This document shows positions 12,025 to 22,494 of a stretch of DNA of 64,000 nt, in pieces (the stretch's first letter is position 1; each line of letters begins with the position of its first letter). Source of the stretch: Escarpia spicata (Eukaryota > Annelida > Polychaeta > Sabellida > Siboglinidae). The stretch covers positions 19,900,184 to 19,964,183 of the forward strand of contig OZ023210.1 of NCBI GenBank assembly GCA_963995525.1, given 5' to 3'. The position numbers and the translations under genes were made by a program. The notes beneath the pieces were generated by a model that did not search any database, was not told the DNA's origin, and was given only the letters and a program-made list of their open reading frames with translations.

Positions 12025-12100
12025 TCAAAAGGCGTTTTTGGAACGTGTTTGACAGTTGTTCATTTTTCGCTCGCTTATCTATTTTTGATAATATGCATGT
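12025..12100 (+). repeat. Right arm of the inverted repeat paired with 10063-10135
   Basis: It holds TTTTTCGCTCGCTTATCTAT and the following TTTTGATAATATGCAT on the plus strand, the inverse of the left arm. It begins within ~10 bp of the minisatellite end. Confidence 0.7.
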
Positions 12101-12109
12101 GTATATAGT

Positions 12110-13120
12110 AGCGATATTTTTAATAGGTTTTGATACATATATATAAGTGGATAAGCTGTCGATTTGCTTGATAGATTATTTAAACACAACAATAAGAACT
12201 GTCAAATGAAACGGACATGCAAGAATTAAACAAAACTTAAGTTACCCCTAGGTAGTCGTTGAGGATTCTCTGTACCGTCATCATGGGGGTCTTCAGAAGT
12301 TGAATCGACGTCAATTTCTATAAAATACTTGCATGTATTACAAGTACTTCAAAATATGAGATATATTTTATGATTATATATATATGCTTTGATTATATAT
12401 ATATATATAATATGCCATAACAAATTACTTCAATAAAATATTCAACTACGCAATTGCAGCATGTCGATATTGGAAGACACTAGTTCCGTCAATTAAATAA
12501 TCATCTAAAACACAAGGACATGTTTCATATGGTAATCATCACCCGTGCAATAAAACGAAATGTTCTTTATTGTCCTGCTGGTCCCTAAACGACATTTCAA
12601 ATTCATGCGACATTTGTTTCAATTGTTTGTCTCGCTTGCATGTGATACAAATAAGTCACTGCGAAAATAACTGCCTTTTTTCACTCCTTATTGAAACGTT
12701 AAAATACACTTTAACAGACAAATATAATTTCAATCAGAACATCCCTGCAGTATCGGATTGCTTGTTTCCTTGCTATCAGCAGTATGAAGTAAATTGTTGT
12801 AATATAATTTAAATAACTTGTCGAAAATCGTACGATCTTCCTAACTTCATCCGCCATCTTTGCTTTCTATTTGCACAGTACGTCTTCTTTCTGCGACAAT
12901 AAACCAATGAACGGCACTGGTTTTGCGACTCATCCAAGTTCAGCAAGCATATTTAATAAATGTTCTTATCAATGTATATTTCACTAGCAAAAATGCCCGT
13001 TACCTAACGGGATGCCTTGGAAGATGACAGGCGTGATAGTAATGTTTACCAAAGGTTAGAAAACACACAGCATCTTTACACAAACAACATCACACGCTCG
13101 CAGATACTCGTTGTTTGTTC
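12110..13120. other. AT-rich intergenic stretch
   Basis: Contains short AT-dinucleotide runs near 12375-12410. No gene or RNA recognised. Confidence 0.4.
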
Positions 13121-13129
13121 AAAATTACG

Positions 13130-13345
13130 ATGGTCGGAGAGAATGTGAAGTGAAAGGAAACCACGCTGAAATTAATGCGCGAATACTATTCGTACACAAA
13201 TATCCACCACTGCCTATAGCCAGGTACTCATTCATACAGCTGAGTGAACTGAAGTAATGTAGAGTAAACGAACTTGCCCAAGATTCGACACCGACGCACA
13301 GGATTCGAACCTCAAAGTTCAAGTCCATCGATAGGCTTTAGTTAT
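13130..13345 (-). mobile_element. tRNA-derived SINE, 3' portion
   Basis: On the minus strand a tRNA B-box/T-arm word, GAGGTTCGAATCCTGTGC, is followed by TTGGGCAAG, then TTTACTCTACATTACTTCAG, and CTCAGCTG. The words fit the body of SINEs common in marine invertebrates. The tRNA head with the A box is lost or diverged. No reading frame is implied. Confidence 0.6.
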
Positions 13346-14021
13346 GATGGTATAGAATTGTCAAATAATATTCGTATTGCTACGCTATTGGCATGAGAGT
13401 AGACATTTAGCATTACGTCAGCTTAGCTACTCCATGTTGCCAAGTCTATGGCGCAGGGGCCGTTTTCCCGAAGTAAGCTATTTGTGGCGCGCGAATAGTT
13501 CCTGCGATTGTTAGGTTACGTTTTACGTATTGTACGCACATTACAACAGATTTACCCCATAAAAGGTGAGAATCTTGACATGTTTGGGTATTATGAAAAG
13601 ATAGTGGTCTTATTTCGTATTCTAGGATTCGTAGATTGATCCCTGAAAGTTTGGCGCGCGATGTCCAAGCTGTCTAAAGGGAAAACGTTAACCTATCCGC
13701 ATACATACACAAGCTCGATTATAAGTAGATTATTTATTACAAGTTAAATCTTTAAAGGTATAGGTCGCCAAGGAAGTCGTACGTCCGGAATTTGGGGCGC
13801 AGGCAGAAAAGATTAAGAACCGCTGAGATACGGCCAAATAAGTGACTTGGGCTAGGTCAGCGGCCCACAGATGTTTTTTTAAAATAAATATTGGTTATAT
13901 ATATAGTGTAGTATATATAGACATTCTAATTCATATGCGTTATAGTTGAAATTACACATTTTGGCAGTGTGTGAATAAAGAGTTGTTATTAGACCCCTCG
14001 TATGGAATATCAGCGGCTTGA
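13346..14021. other. Intergenic, no gene recognised
   Basis: No ORF or repeat could be identified here. Confidence 0.4.
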
Positions 14022-14023
14022 GT

Positions 14024-14268
14024 GATTCTCTCTTCTCTCTCCGCGTCTCTACTCCTCGCCCTCTCCTCTCTCTCTCTCGCTCCCCTTCTCCCCTCTCCCT
14101 CTCTCCCCGAGAAAAGAGAAAAGGAGAAGAGATCCCTCTCTCTCTCTCTCTCTTCTCCTCTCCTCTCTCTCTCTTCTCTCCTCTCTCTCCTCTTCTTCCT
14201 ATTCCTCTCTCTCTTCTCTCTCTCTTATATATATATCTTCCATCTCTCCTCTATCTTCTCTCTCCACT

Positions 14269-14320
<52 letters not shown>

Positions 14321-14500
14321 TCTCTCTCTCTTCTCTCTCTCTCTTGTCTCTCCTCTCTCTTCTCTCTCTCTTCTCCCGTCTCCCTATCCTCTCTCTCTTC
14401 TCTATCTCCTATCTATCTCTTCTCTCTCTCTCTCTCTTTCTTCTTCTTCTCTCTCTCTCTTCTTTCGTCTCTCTCTCTCTTCTCTCTCATCTCTTTCTCA

Positions 14501-14553
<53 letters not shown>

Positions 14554-14718
14554 ATCTCTCTCACTTCTCTCTATCCTCTCTCTCCTCTCTCCTCTATCTC
14601 TCCCCTCTCTCTCCTCTCTCACTTCTCTCTCCTCTCTCTCCTCTATATGTTCTCTCTCTTCTCTATCCTCTCTCTCTTCTCTCTCTTCTATCTCTCTCCT
14701 CTTTCTCTTCTCCCGCTC

Positions 14719-14754
<36 letters not shown>

Positions 14755-15056
14755 ATCTCTCTTCCCTATCTCCTCTCTCTCTTCTCTCACTATATTCTCT
14801 CTCTTCTCTCCTCCCTCTCTTCTCCCTCCTCTCTCTCTCTCTTCTCCCTCTCCTCTCTCTCTCTCTCTCTTCTCTCTATCTCTCTCTCTCTCTCTTATCT
14901 CTCTCTTCTCTCTCTCTCCTCTCTCTCTTCTCTCTGTACCCTCTCTCTTCTCTCTTTCTTCTCTCTCTCTTCTCTCCTCTGTCACCTCGCTCGCTCTTGT
15001 ATGTCTCTCTTCTCTCCCCCCTCTCTATCTCTCTTCTCTCTCTTATCTCACTAATT

Positions 15057-15088
<32 letters not shown>

Positions 15089-15676
15089 TCTCTCACGCCT
15101 CTCTCTCTCTCTTCTCTCTTCTCTCTTCTCTCTTCTCTCTTCTCTCTCTCTCTTCTCTCTCTCTCTCTTCTCTCTATCTTCTCTCTCTCTCCTCTATCTT
15201 GTCTCTCTCTTGTCTCTCTCTTGTCTCTCCTCTCTCTCTTCTCTCTCTCCTCTCTCTCCTCTATCTCTTCTCTCTCTTCTCTCTCTTCTCTATCTTCTCT
15301 CTCTTCTCTCTCTTCTCTCTCTTCTCTCTTCTCTCTCCTCTCTCTCTTCTCTCTTCTCTCTCCTCTCGCTGTTCTCTCTCCTCTCTCTCTTCTCTCTCCT
15401 CTATCTCTTCTCTCTCTTCTCTCCTTCTCTCACGCCCCTCTCTCTCTTCTATCTGTCTTCTCTCTCTCTTCTCTCTCTCTTCTCTCTCTCTCCTCTCTCT
15501 TGTCTCTCTCGTGTCTCTCTCTTGTCTCTCTCTTGCTTCTCTCTTGTTTATCTCTTGTCTCTCTCTTGTCTCTCTCTTGTCTCTCTCTTGTCTCTCTCTC
15601 TTGTCTCTCTCTCTTGTCTCTCTCTTGTCTCTCTCTTGTCTCTCTCTTGTCTCTCTTGTCTCTCTCTCTTGTCTCT

Positions 15677-15719
<43 letters not shown>

Positions 15720-16200
15720 CTCTCTCTCTCTCTTCTCTCTCCCCTCTCTCCTCTATCTCTTCTCTCTCTTCTCTCTCTTCTCTCTCTTCTCTCTCTTCTC
15801 TCTCTTCTCTCTCTTCTCTCTCTTCTCTCTTGTCTCTCTTGTCTCTCTTGTCTCTCTTGTCTCTCTTCTATCTCTTCTCTCTCCTCTCGCTCTTCTCTCT
15901 TCTCTCTTCTCTCTCCTCTCGCTCTTCTCTCTTCTCTCTCCTCTCTCTCTTCTCCCTCTCCTCTCTCTCCTCTATCTCTTCTCTCCCTTATCTCTCTTCT
16001 CTCTCTTCTCTCTCTTCTCTCTCTTCTCTCTCTTCTCTCTCTCCTCTCTCTCCTCTCTCTTCTCTCTCTTCTCTCTCTTCTCCTCTCTTCTCTCTCTTCT
16101 CTCTCTTCTCTCTCTTCTCTCTCTTCTCTCTCTCCTCTCTCTCTCTTCTCTCTCTTCTCTCTCTTCTCTCTCTCTTCTCCCTCTCCTCTCTCTCTCTTTT
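14024..16200. repeat. 2.2-kb polypyrimidine satellite (TC-rich)
   Basis: Almost pure C/T on the plus strand, built from TCTCTC, TTCTCTC and CTTGTCTCTCT sub-units. A purine tract at 14109-14132 (GAGAAAAGAGAAAAGGAGAA and on) is a small inverted block. A TATATATAT break is at 14225. Local sub-arrays of TTGTCTCTCTC occur at 15200-15230 and 15495-15690. The array abuts the 3' end of a minus-strand LINE at 16201. Such tracts can form triplex (H-DNA) structures. Confidence 0.98.
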
Positions 16201-16676
16201 ATATTCAGATTTAAATGTAATTATATTATTAATGTTTTTATGTCATTACTCAGAGAATTCCACAACCGCACTCCGTAGACACAGAGATTCATCGATGTCA
16301 AGCTTGGATATGTTGCACATATCATTAACGTACAATATAAATAGCATGTGGCCTCAAATCGAACCTTGCGGAACACCACAAGATGTATTGCGTATAGCAG
16401 ACTTACATTTATCGATTGACACAAATTGTCTTCTGTTTTCTAGATACCTGTTTAACCACTTACATGCCACTCCGTGGGTACCAAGAAATTCATTTTTACA
16501 TAATAATTGTTTGTTCAATCGATGAAGACACCTACAGCATATTGTTTTCATCTAATGATTGGCTTATTCTATTAATTAGGTCTAATAATGCATGGCATGT
16601 TGACATAGTTTGACGAAATCCATATTGACTTGGGCTCAACAAATTGTGTTTAGTAATAAAACTATCTAAGTGGGTG
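16201..16676 (-). mobile_element. LINE C: internally deleted non-LTR retrotransposon fragment
   Basis: Read from 16676 downward: RT motifs SPSQYGFRQTMSTCHALLDL, then WLNRYLENRRQFVSID, SCGVPQGSI and ILYVND. The frame then jumps to an ORF2 C-terminus (RLWNSLSNDIKTL) without the FADD catalytic box, the thumb or the connecting part. Several frameshifts are present. The 3' end runs into (GA)n, which is the polypyrimidine tract on the other strand. CR1/Jockey-like. Confidence 0.8.
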
Positions 16677-17276
16677 GAGAGTTTACCAGGTGTTGCTGGT
16701 GGGGATCCCACACGACAGAGGCGTACTCCAACACGGGGCGGACCAGTCCTTTGTAGCAATGTGAGTGCACCTGTGGAGGGCACCTTTAAGGTTTCTCTAT
16801 ATGAAAGACCTTGTACGGTTTGCCTTGGCAGTGGTGGTCTGTATGTGGTTTCCCCAGTGGAGGTCAGCGGTCAGTTCTACACCTGGATGTTTGACGCTGG
16901 TGACTCTCACCAAGGGCTGCTGGTGAAGTGAATAGGTTGCTATGATAGGCTTACGTTTCTTTGTGACTGATAGAACATGCCACTTGGATACCTTGAAGCT
17001 CATCTGCCACTTTCTCTCCCATTCCTCCAAGGTGTTGAGGTCCTGTTGTAGTTGGCGAGTGCGATGCGATGTTATTGCACAGGTCGTTGATGTAAATAAC
17101 ATAGAGAGTTGTGCCTAGGACGGATCCATGTGGCACACCGGAAATCACCTGGCCTGTTGTTGTAGATTCTCCCTCGACAACTACTTGCTGTGTTCGATCA
17201 CAGAGGAAGCTCCGGATCCAGTTTTGAGTCTTGCCTTGGATACCGTAGTAGTTCAGTTTTAGAAGCAGTCGTTTAT
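16677..17276 (-). mobile_element. LINE A: 3' half, split by LINE B
   Basis: From 17276 down: RLLLKLNYYGIQGKTQNWIR, VISGVPHGSVLG, YINDLCNNI, then TRQLQQDLNTLEEWERKWQM, SVTKKRKPI, and a C-terminal part with LVRPVLEYASVVWDP. The ~20 residues holding the FADD box between YINDLCNNI and TRQLQQDL are missing. The 5' half lies at 19957-20840. The 3' end is joined abruptly to LINE C. Jockey-superfamily LINE. Confidence 0.82.
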
Positions 17277-17285
17277 CTAGTCATT

Positions 17286-17300
17286 CCAAGATGGCCGCCA
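17286..17300 (+). promoter_or_regulatory. YY1-type motif at the LINE B 5' end
   Basis: CCAAGATGGCCGCCA lies 10 bp from the element's first base. The consensus YY1 site is CAAGATGGCGGC-like, and mammalian L1 carries a similar site at the same place. Its role here is inference. Confidence 0.45.
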
Positions 17301-17387
17301 TTGCTTAAAGCAAGTCGTTTTGGGAAGAGCAATAGTCATTTGTTTGTTGATAGTGGGCTTTTTACTGGAGTGTATTGACGCTGAGGG

Positions 17388-18109
17388 ATGCCGCAACCAA
17401 GGCGTAAGCCGAGCAGTACCGCTGAAAAGAGCGAGGAGCCACTGAGTTCAGATGAAATAGCTTTGAAACTCGTGGAACTTCTGACCGACGAGACAGTCAT
17501 TGGTAAGCTAAGATTTGCTTTGTACCCCCAGGTGCTGGCAGATAAGATTGACATTCTAACAGCCAATATATCTAATCTATACGAGCGGTTAAAAAAGAAG
17601 GACCAGTACATAGAGACTCTAGAGAAGAGACTTGCGGAGGTTGAGGCAAATAACGATCGCCTAGAACAATATTCTAATCGTTGTAATGTAAGAATTCAGG
17701 GAATTGAAGAAATTGACAGTGAAGACATCACTGCGAAAGCAATGGCTATTGTTAACGACACTATGGCATTAACACCTCCTGTGACGAACAATGACATTGT
17801 CACCAGCCACAGACTTGGGCCTAAACCCGCCGCTGGGGAGCGGCCCAGGTCTGTTATTGTGCAATCACCTGTGCACGCTTGCGCGACGCGCTACTACGGT
17901 CCAGGCAGAAATTACGAAGCCACGGTTCAGTAGTCTTTGTCAATGAGGACTTGACAAAACATCGAGCACAGCTCGCAAGCAGGACACGGAGGCTGAAGAA
18001 GGAACATAAAATATCAGACTGCTGGACCTACAATGGACGAGTTATGGTAAAGTCGGTGTCAAATGACGTGCGTGAGGTGCACACAGATGCTGAACTGAGC
18101 AAATACTGA
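17388..18109 (+). pseudogene. LINE B ORF1 (nucleic-acid chaperone type), one frameshift
   Basis: ORF1 proteins of this type bind element RNA. The ATG at 17388 opens a frame of 182 residues. Residues ~55-90 form a likely coiled coil (LYERLKKKDQYIETLEKRLA). An RRM-like part follows (NRCNVRIQGIEE ... IVTSHRLG ... RPRSVIVQ). A one-base loss near 17868 shifts the frame. The C-terminal domain resumes in the next frame (ALLRSRQKLRSHGSVVFVNE ... VREVHTDAELSKY) and stops at 18109. The layout matches the Transposase_22-like ORF1 of L1 and related elements. Confidence 0.75.
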
Positions 18110-18592
18110 TTTTACCGTGTAGGCTCACGCTACTTTGCTGAGGTGTGGCACGCGTTGACTGTGGTCGTCTATGACTTTGTAAGCCAACTTGTTAGCTTGT
18201 CGATCACTTTGTTGCATCATAGCTTGAACTTGTTAGGCTGCTTGTGTATTTGTTTTTTTGTTTTTTTTAAAGCTTTATTTTTTATTTGTGGAGAACAAGG
18301 TTTGTTCAAATGGTACTGAGGTAAACTTGTAATTGTAACTCTTAACGACTGTGTGTATTCAGTCACGATCATGTTCACTGGTAATTGTTCTTGCAACAAG
18401 ATGCAGTTTCTGATGAGTATGACCAGTGTTAATTGTTCGTGCAAGCAGCTGTAGTCACTGTTTATTATGATTATTGGTAATTACTCGTGCAGTGAGCTAG
18501 CTTTTCAACATTGATTAGTAAAATAGTACTTTATCTTTGATGATACCAGTTCTGTTTGCTTAATTACTTGCAGTAAGGTGGAGTTACTTTAT
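18110..18592 (+). other. Inter-ORF region of LINE B with an iterated motif
   Basis: Non-coding. GTAATTGTTCTTGCAA (18381), GTTAATTGTTCGTGCAA (18428) and GTAATTACTCGTGCA (18477) recur at 47-48-bp spacing, with a weaker fourth near 18560. The endonuclease and first RT motifs expected here are absent. Confidence 0.5.
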
Positions 18593-19467
18593 TTAGCACA
18601 ATTGAAACTTTTAGTGATAAAGCACACAATAGAAATATAGAATCTGTAATAAATGAAGAACTCCTCAAAATAATTGAGTGGCTTAATATTAATAAGTTGT
18701 CACTAAATAAAAGTAAAACTAAATATATGACCTTCCAAATGCCAATGAAATCTACGCAGAGCTTATTTCTCAAAATTGATAATATAAATATTGAGAGAGT
18801 GGAAGAATTTAACTTCTTAGGTTTAACTCTAGATACTAACTTAAATTGGAAAAAACACACTGAAAAAATATCAAATAAATGTTCCAAAACTATAGGAATA
18901 TTAAATAGATTAAAACATGTGTTACCTTTAGAAATAAAAATAATTTTATATAATGCACTGCTACTATCTCATATTAATTATTGTATTATGACATGGGGAT
19001 ACCAAGGAAACAGATTTTAAAAAAATCAAAAGAAAGCGGTGCAAATAATAACATTAAGTAAATACAATTCACATACAGAACCACTTTTCAAACAACTCAA
19101 CATACTAAAAGTAGAAGACTTGCTAAATTTACAAGAACTAAAATTTTATTACAAATACAAACATCAAAATTTACCCGTTTACTTATTAAATTGGCAGTTA
19201 ACCCCAAATACCAGCACACACAAATATGACACTCGAAGAGCAACTGAACTACACACCTTCAGAACTAAACATGAATTTGCAAAAAAGTGTCTTAAATATA
19301 ACTTACCACATGTTATAAATAATATCCCTGATTTTATGAAAGATAAGATAGTGACCCATAGTTTGAAAGGATTCTCAAGTTATGCTAAAAACCACATGCT
19401 ACAAAAATACAACGTCACTAAATTGCTATATATGCCAATTAAATTAATAAATGAGAAACACGGTTAA
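18593..19467 (+). pseudogene. LINE B ORF2, C-terminal part only
   Basis: It starts immediately after where a FADD/YADD box should be (TLFSTIETFSDKAHNRNIES), then INKLSLNKSKTKYM, EFNFLGLTLDTNLNWKKH, LSHINYCIMTWGYQ. A stop at 19018 interrupts, after which the frame continues to 19467 (VQIITLSKYNSHTEPLFKQL ... KYDTRRATELH). The catalytic core of RT is missing, so no enzyme can be made. Jockey-superfamily (CR1/Crack-like) by motif. Confidence 0.8.
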
Positions 19468-19956
19468 TAAAAATGTGTCTTTTAAATTTGTATAGTCGCA
19501 TACATGCGTACATGCGTACACGCGAACTTAACACATTACGAAGCACATTACATCAACAAAACAACCATCATACACATTATGTAAGAGAAGACAATTACAT
19601 TTCTTTTTTTAATATTTGACATAATCATTATATTTTGTTATATAAATCCTAGGATTTGATACAATAATTTTTTTTTTGGCTGGCTCCTATGATAGCGATC
19701 AGTTTTGATCTTAATAGGAGTCTCCCATCCCACAGCAACTGGTTTTTTTTCTTTTTCATTTTGTTGCAAAATGTATACTATATTCTGTTGATTGCATATT
19801 CTCAGTTGTATTATATATTTCACATTTCAATATTACTGTATATGCCGGTATGTGTGTATACATGTATGTATGTAATACGTGTATGTGTGTATATAATTAT
19901 ACATAATTTGTATTTTTGTAATGCTGTTGGGAAAATAAAATCATCCTTATCCTTAT

Positions 19957-20840
19957 GTGGCACCTTGTCGAAGGCTTTCGAAAAGTCAAGGAGTATGGTG
20001 TCTCTTTGGCCACTTTTGTCCATCTCTGAAGCCAGATCATCAATGGTTTGAATCAGCTGGGTTTCCCGGGATCGTCGCTTATGGAATCCGTGTTGTGCGT
20101 CCGTTATGATGTTGTGTTAGTCAAGGTGACAGGTGATCTCGGCTGTCACAATATGTTCCAGCAACTTGCAGCAGATGGAGGTGCGTGAAATGTAAATTGG
20201 TTACGGTCACCTTTTTAATACGGGCGTGCTTCCAGATCCTGGGAACTTGGCTGGTGTTTAGTGACTTGGTGAAGAGGAGGGAGGGTGGGTGCAGGAGCAA
20301 TCTCTTCTGCTACCGTCTGAAGGAGTCGGCAGGGGGTGATCTGGACCAGATACATTTCGTGGGTGGTTGAGTTTCTTCAGGAGTTTGAAGACCCCGGCGT
20401 TGCTCACCTGGATCTCTGACATCATCGGGCAGGGGCTGGGTTTTGGAGCAGGCAAGTCGTCGATGTTTTCAGTAGTAAAGACTCAGCAGAACTGGTCGTT
20501 CAGTATGTTGGCTTTGTTCTTGCTGTCACTTTTCTTGAGAGGTGCTACTCCGACACTGTCGTATTTCTTACTCTTGATTAGACGCCATAGTGTCTTCACT
20601 GATGATCTTATTTGTGTACTGTTGCTGGTACTGCAGTAGGAACTTTGTGGAGCACACTTTTGTTGGAACATACATGTCAGGGTGAAGTGTTCCTGTATTG
20701 ACTGCCACGTCTGCTCAACAGAGGTTTCATCGTTGTCTGAGAGGAGTAGGCTGGAGGTGGACTTGGTGTCTTCTCTGATGGCTTCGCTGTTGGCCACTTC
20801 CAGATGCTGACAGTCCTCGGGCCTGGCTTCGTCTTCGGTA
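19957..20840 (-). mobile_element. LINE A: 5' part (linker and first RT motifs)
   Basis: On the minus strand: TLWRLIKSKKYDSVGVAPLK, then ILNDQFCSVFTTENIDDLPA, ISEIQVSNAGVFKLLKKLN-like motif, WKHARIKKVT-like remnants with frameshifts, and DTILLDFSKAFDKVPHK at the LINE B border. These are the post-endonuclease linker and RT motifs 0-2 of a Jockey-type ORF2. The endonuclease is not present upstream. Confidence 0.8.
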
Positions 20841-22494
20841 CTTTCAAGAGATTTGCATGAAATGTTGTGCGGATACGGAAACCAATAATACTAACATACT
20901 ATCGTATAATAAATATATAAATAAGTCATAAGTACGAACTATTCCATGTATAAGTACTTATTATATTGTATTTCCCCCACTTATTTTGTAATTCTGCTGT
21001 TATAATCAAATGCTGCATTTTATACTTTCATATGAATCTCTAAATAGCATTCTTCGAACATACATCCTTCAAAGTTTCATACTGCGTATAGTTTTACATG
21101 AAAATAAAGCATAACAATTTAACAGAATAAAATATCAAAAAAGAACTACACTGTATAAATAAAAGTGAAAATTACCAACATGTTGATACTTCTTTGACAT
21201 GGTCCATGCTATGTTTGGCAAACACGTATGAAAATAGTTTACATTAGTGCCTACATACTCAGAGTGTTACGATGAACAACTTAAAATAATCAAATTTGAC
21301 CTCAAACCACAACTTTCGATCACAAATCATTAGTTTTGAATAGCATACATTTTCCTTGAAATGGTAGCCATGTCTAAAGATGGTGTCCAAGTATATTTGA
21401 AGTGTGCATCACACGTTTTCAAACATGTCAGACAATGGTGTAACTGAAAGTCATAATACGAATTAATCCCCAAATATGAGACCAAACTTCAGTATATGGT
21501 AGCATGGCGCCTAGACTAATACCACGTCGGTTTCATTTCACGAAATTACCGTCGATATTCGGCGTATGCGACATATAGCGAATACAAAATAATTAATTCA
21601 GGTACCGTTTATTGTGTAAAATATCCAGGATGATAATTCCAAGCAAACGAGCACAGTACAATTTCTTAGAACAAAAGTACAATTTCTTAGAACAAATGAA
21701 TTCAGTTGTGAGATTTTAATTCCAAAGCATACTTTAAATTCTAAACAGACCATTCCCCATACTTTTTTTATATCTATAATATATATATATATATACATTC
21801 GCAGCAGCTGAACAGGCAGTGTCGACGATGCCTGGGATGACGATTGTCTCACAGAGCCGTCGTGTGACCCAGCATGCCTCACAGGCCTTGATGAACCTCA
21901 ACATCCGGTTGTCGAGTGCGACGTACATAGTCTCGCATAACCGACTCTCGCCTGACTGCGTGACTTCGCCAGAACAATAGTCTGGCTCTGAATGGCCCTT
22001 TTGAATGTTATGCCATGAGAGCTGCCACCTAGTGAATATGCATGTGATTAAAAGGCATTAAACTACGAAAAAAGTTTAATGTCGGTTTATTTTGTGTGTG
22101 ACATCTTGAATAGTTGTTATAGTATAGTATTATCTAATAAAAGTGTATCCTTGTTGAATTTTTTAGTTGGCCTTAGAGCCAATCATCGTCTCTTCCCGAA
22201 TCTGGGGTAAAGCCCCCTACCGGTAACAATGGCTGGCAACGAAATGTGAACCACAAATTATGCTAGTTGCCGTAGCATGCATTCAATTTATTTTTTTATA
22301 CACCAAAGATGCATCAATCAATAATCAAGCGATGATTCGTATTGTCAATTGACGTCATGCATGGCCTGTCACGAGTCGTCACGTCCTCCACGCCTCATGT
22401 CAATGACGTTATTCCGGCCGCCTCAACCAGAAGCTCGGACCATTTCGCAATGCAGACCGCCATGTAAACGTCAATCACGTGTTCGTTGAGACAA
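20841..22494. other. Intergenic, no gene recognised
   Basis: Mostly AT-rich. A minus-strand frame at 21780-21930 (LDNRMLRFIKACEACWVTRR) has balanced codon use and ends near a GTATAT donor-like word. I could not place it in a family, so it is not called as a gene. Confidence 0.35.

Larger units (their letters stand above)
17277..19956 (+). mobile_element. LINE B: nested non-LTR retrotransposon inserted in LINE A
   Basis: It starts CTAGTCATTCCAAGATGGCC, has ORF1 (17388-18109) and the C-terminal part of ORF2 (18593-19467), and ends in a 3' UTR with AATAAA and a CCTTAT repeat tail (19944-19956). It separates the codons for KVPHK (19957 side) and RLLLK (17276 side) of LINE A. The word TTAT is present at both borders (17273-17276, 19953-19956), a possible short target duplication. 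Endonuclease and the first part of RT are missing, so the copy is internally deleted. Confidence 0.85.

Noticed and set aside
14018..16525. 835-codon Ser/Leu-rich reading frame, and parallel long frames in the other phases
   Set aside because: It is a product of the CT-rich simple repeat, which has almost no stop codons in any frame. All three plus frames are open over much of the tract, so none is evidence of a protein.
21734..21928. Minus-strand frame LDNRMLRFIKACEACWVTRR with donor-like end
   Set aside because: Codon use looks acceptable, but there is no acceptor of note, no recognisable family and no partner exon.
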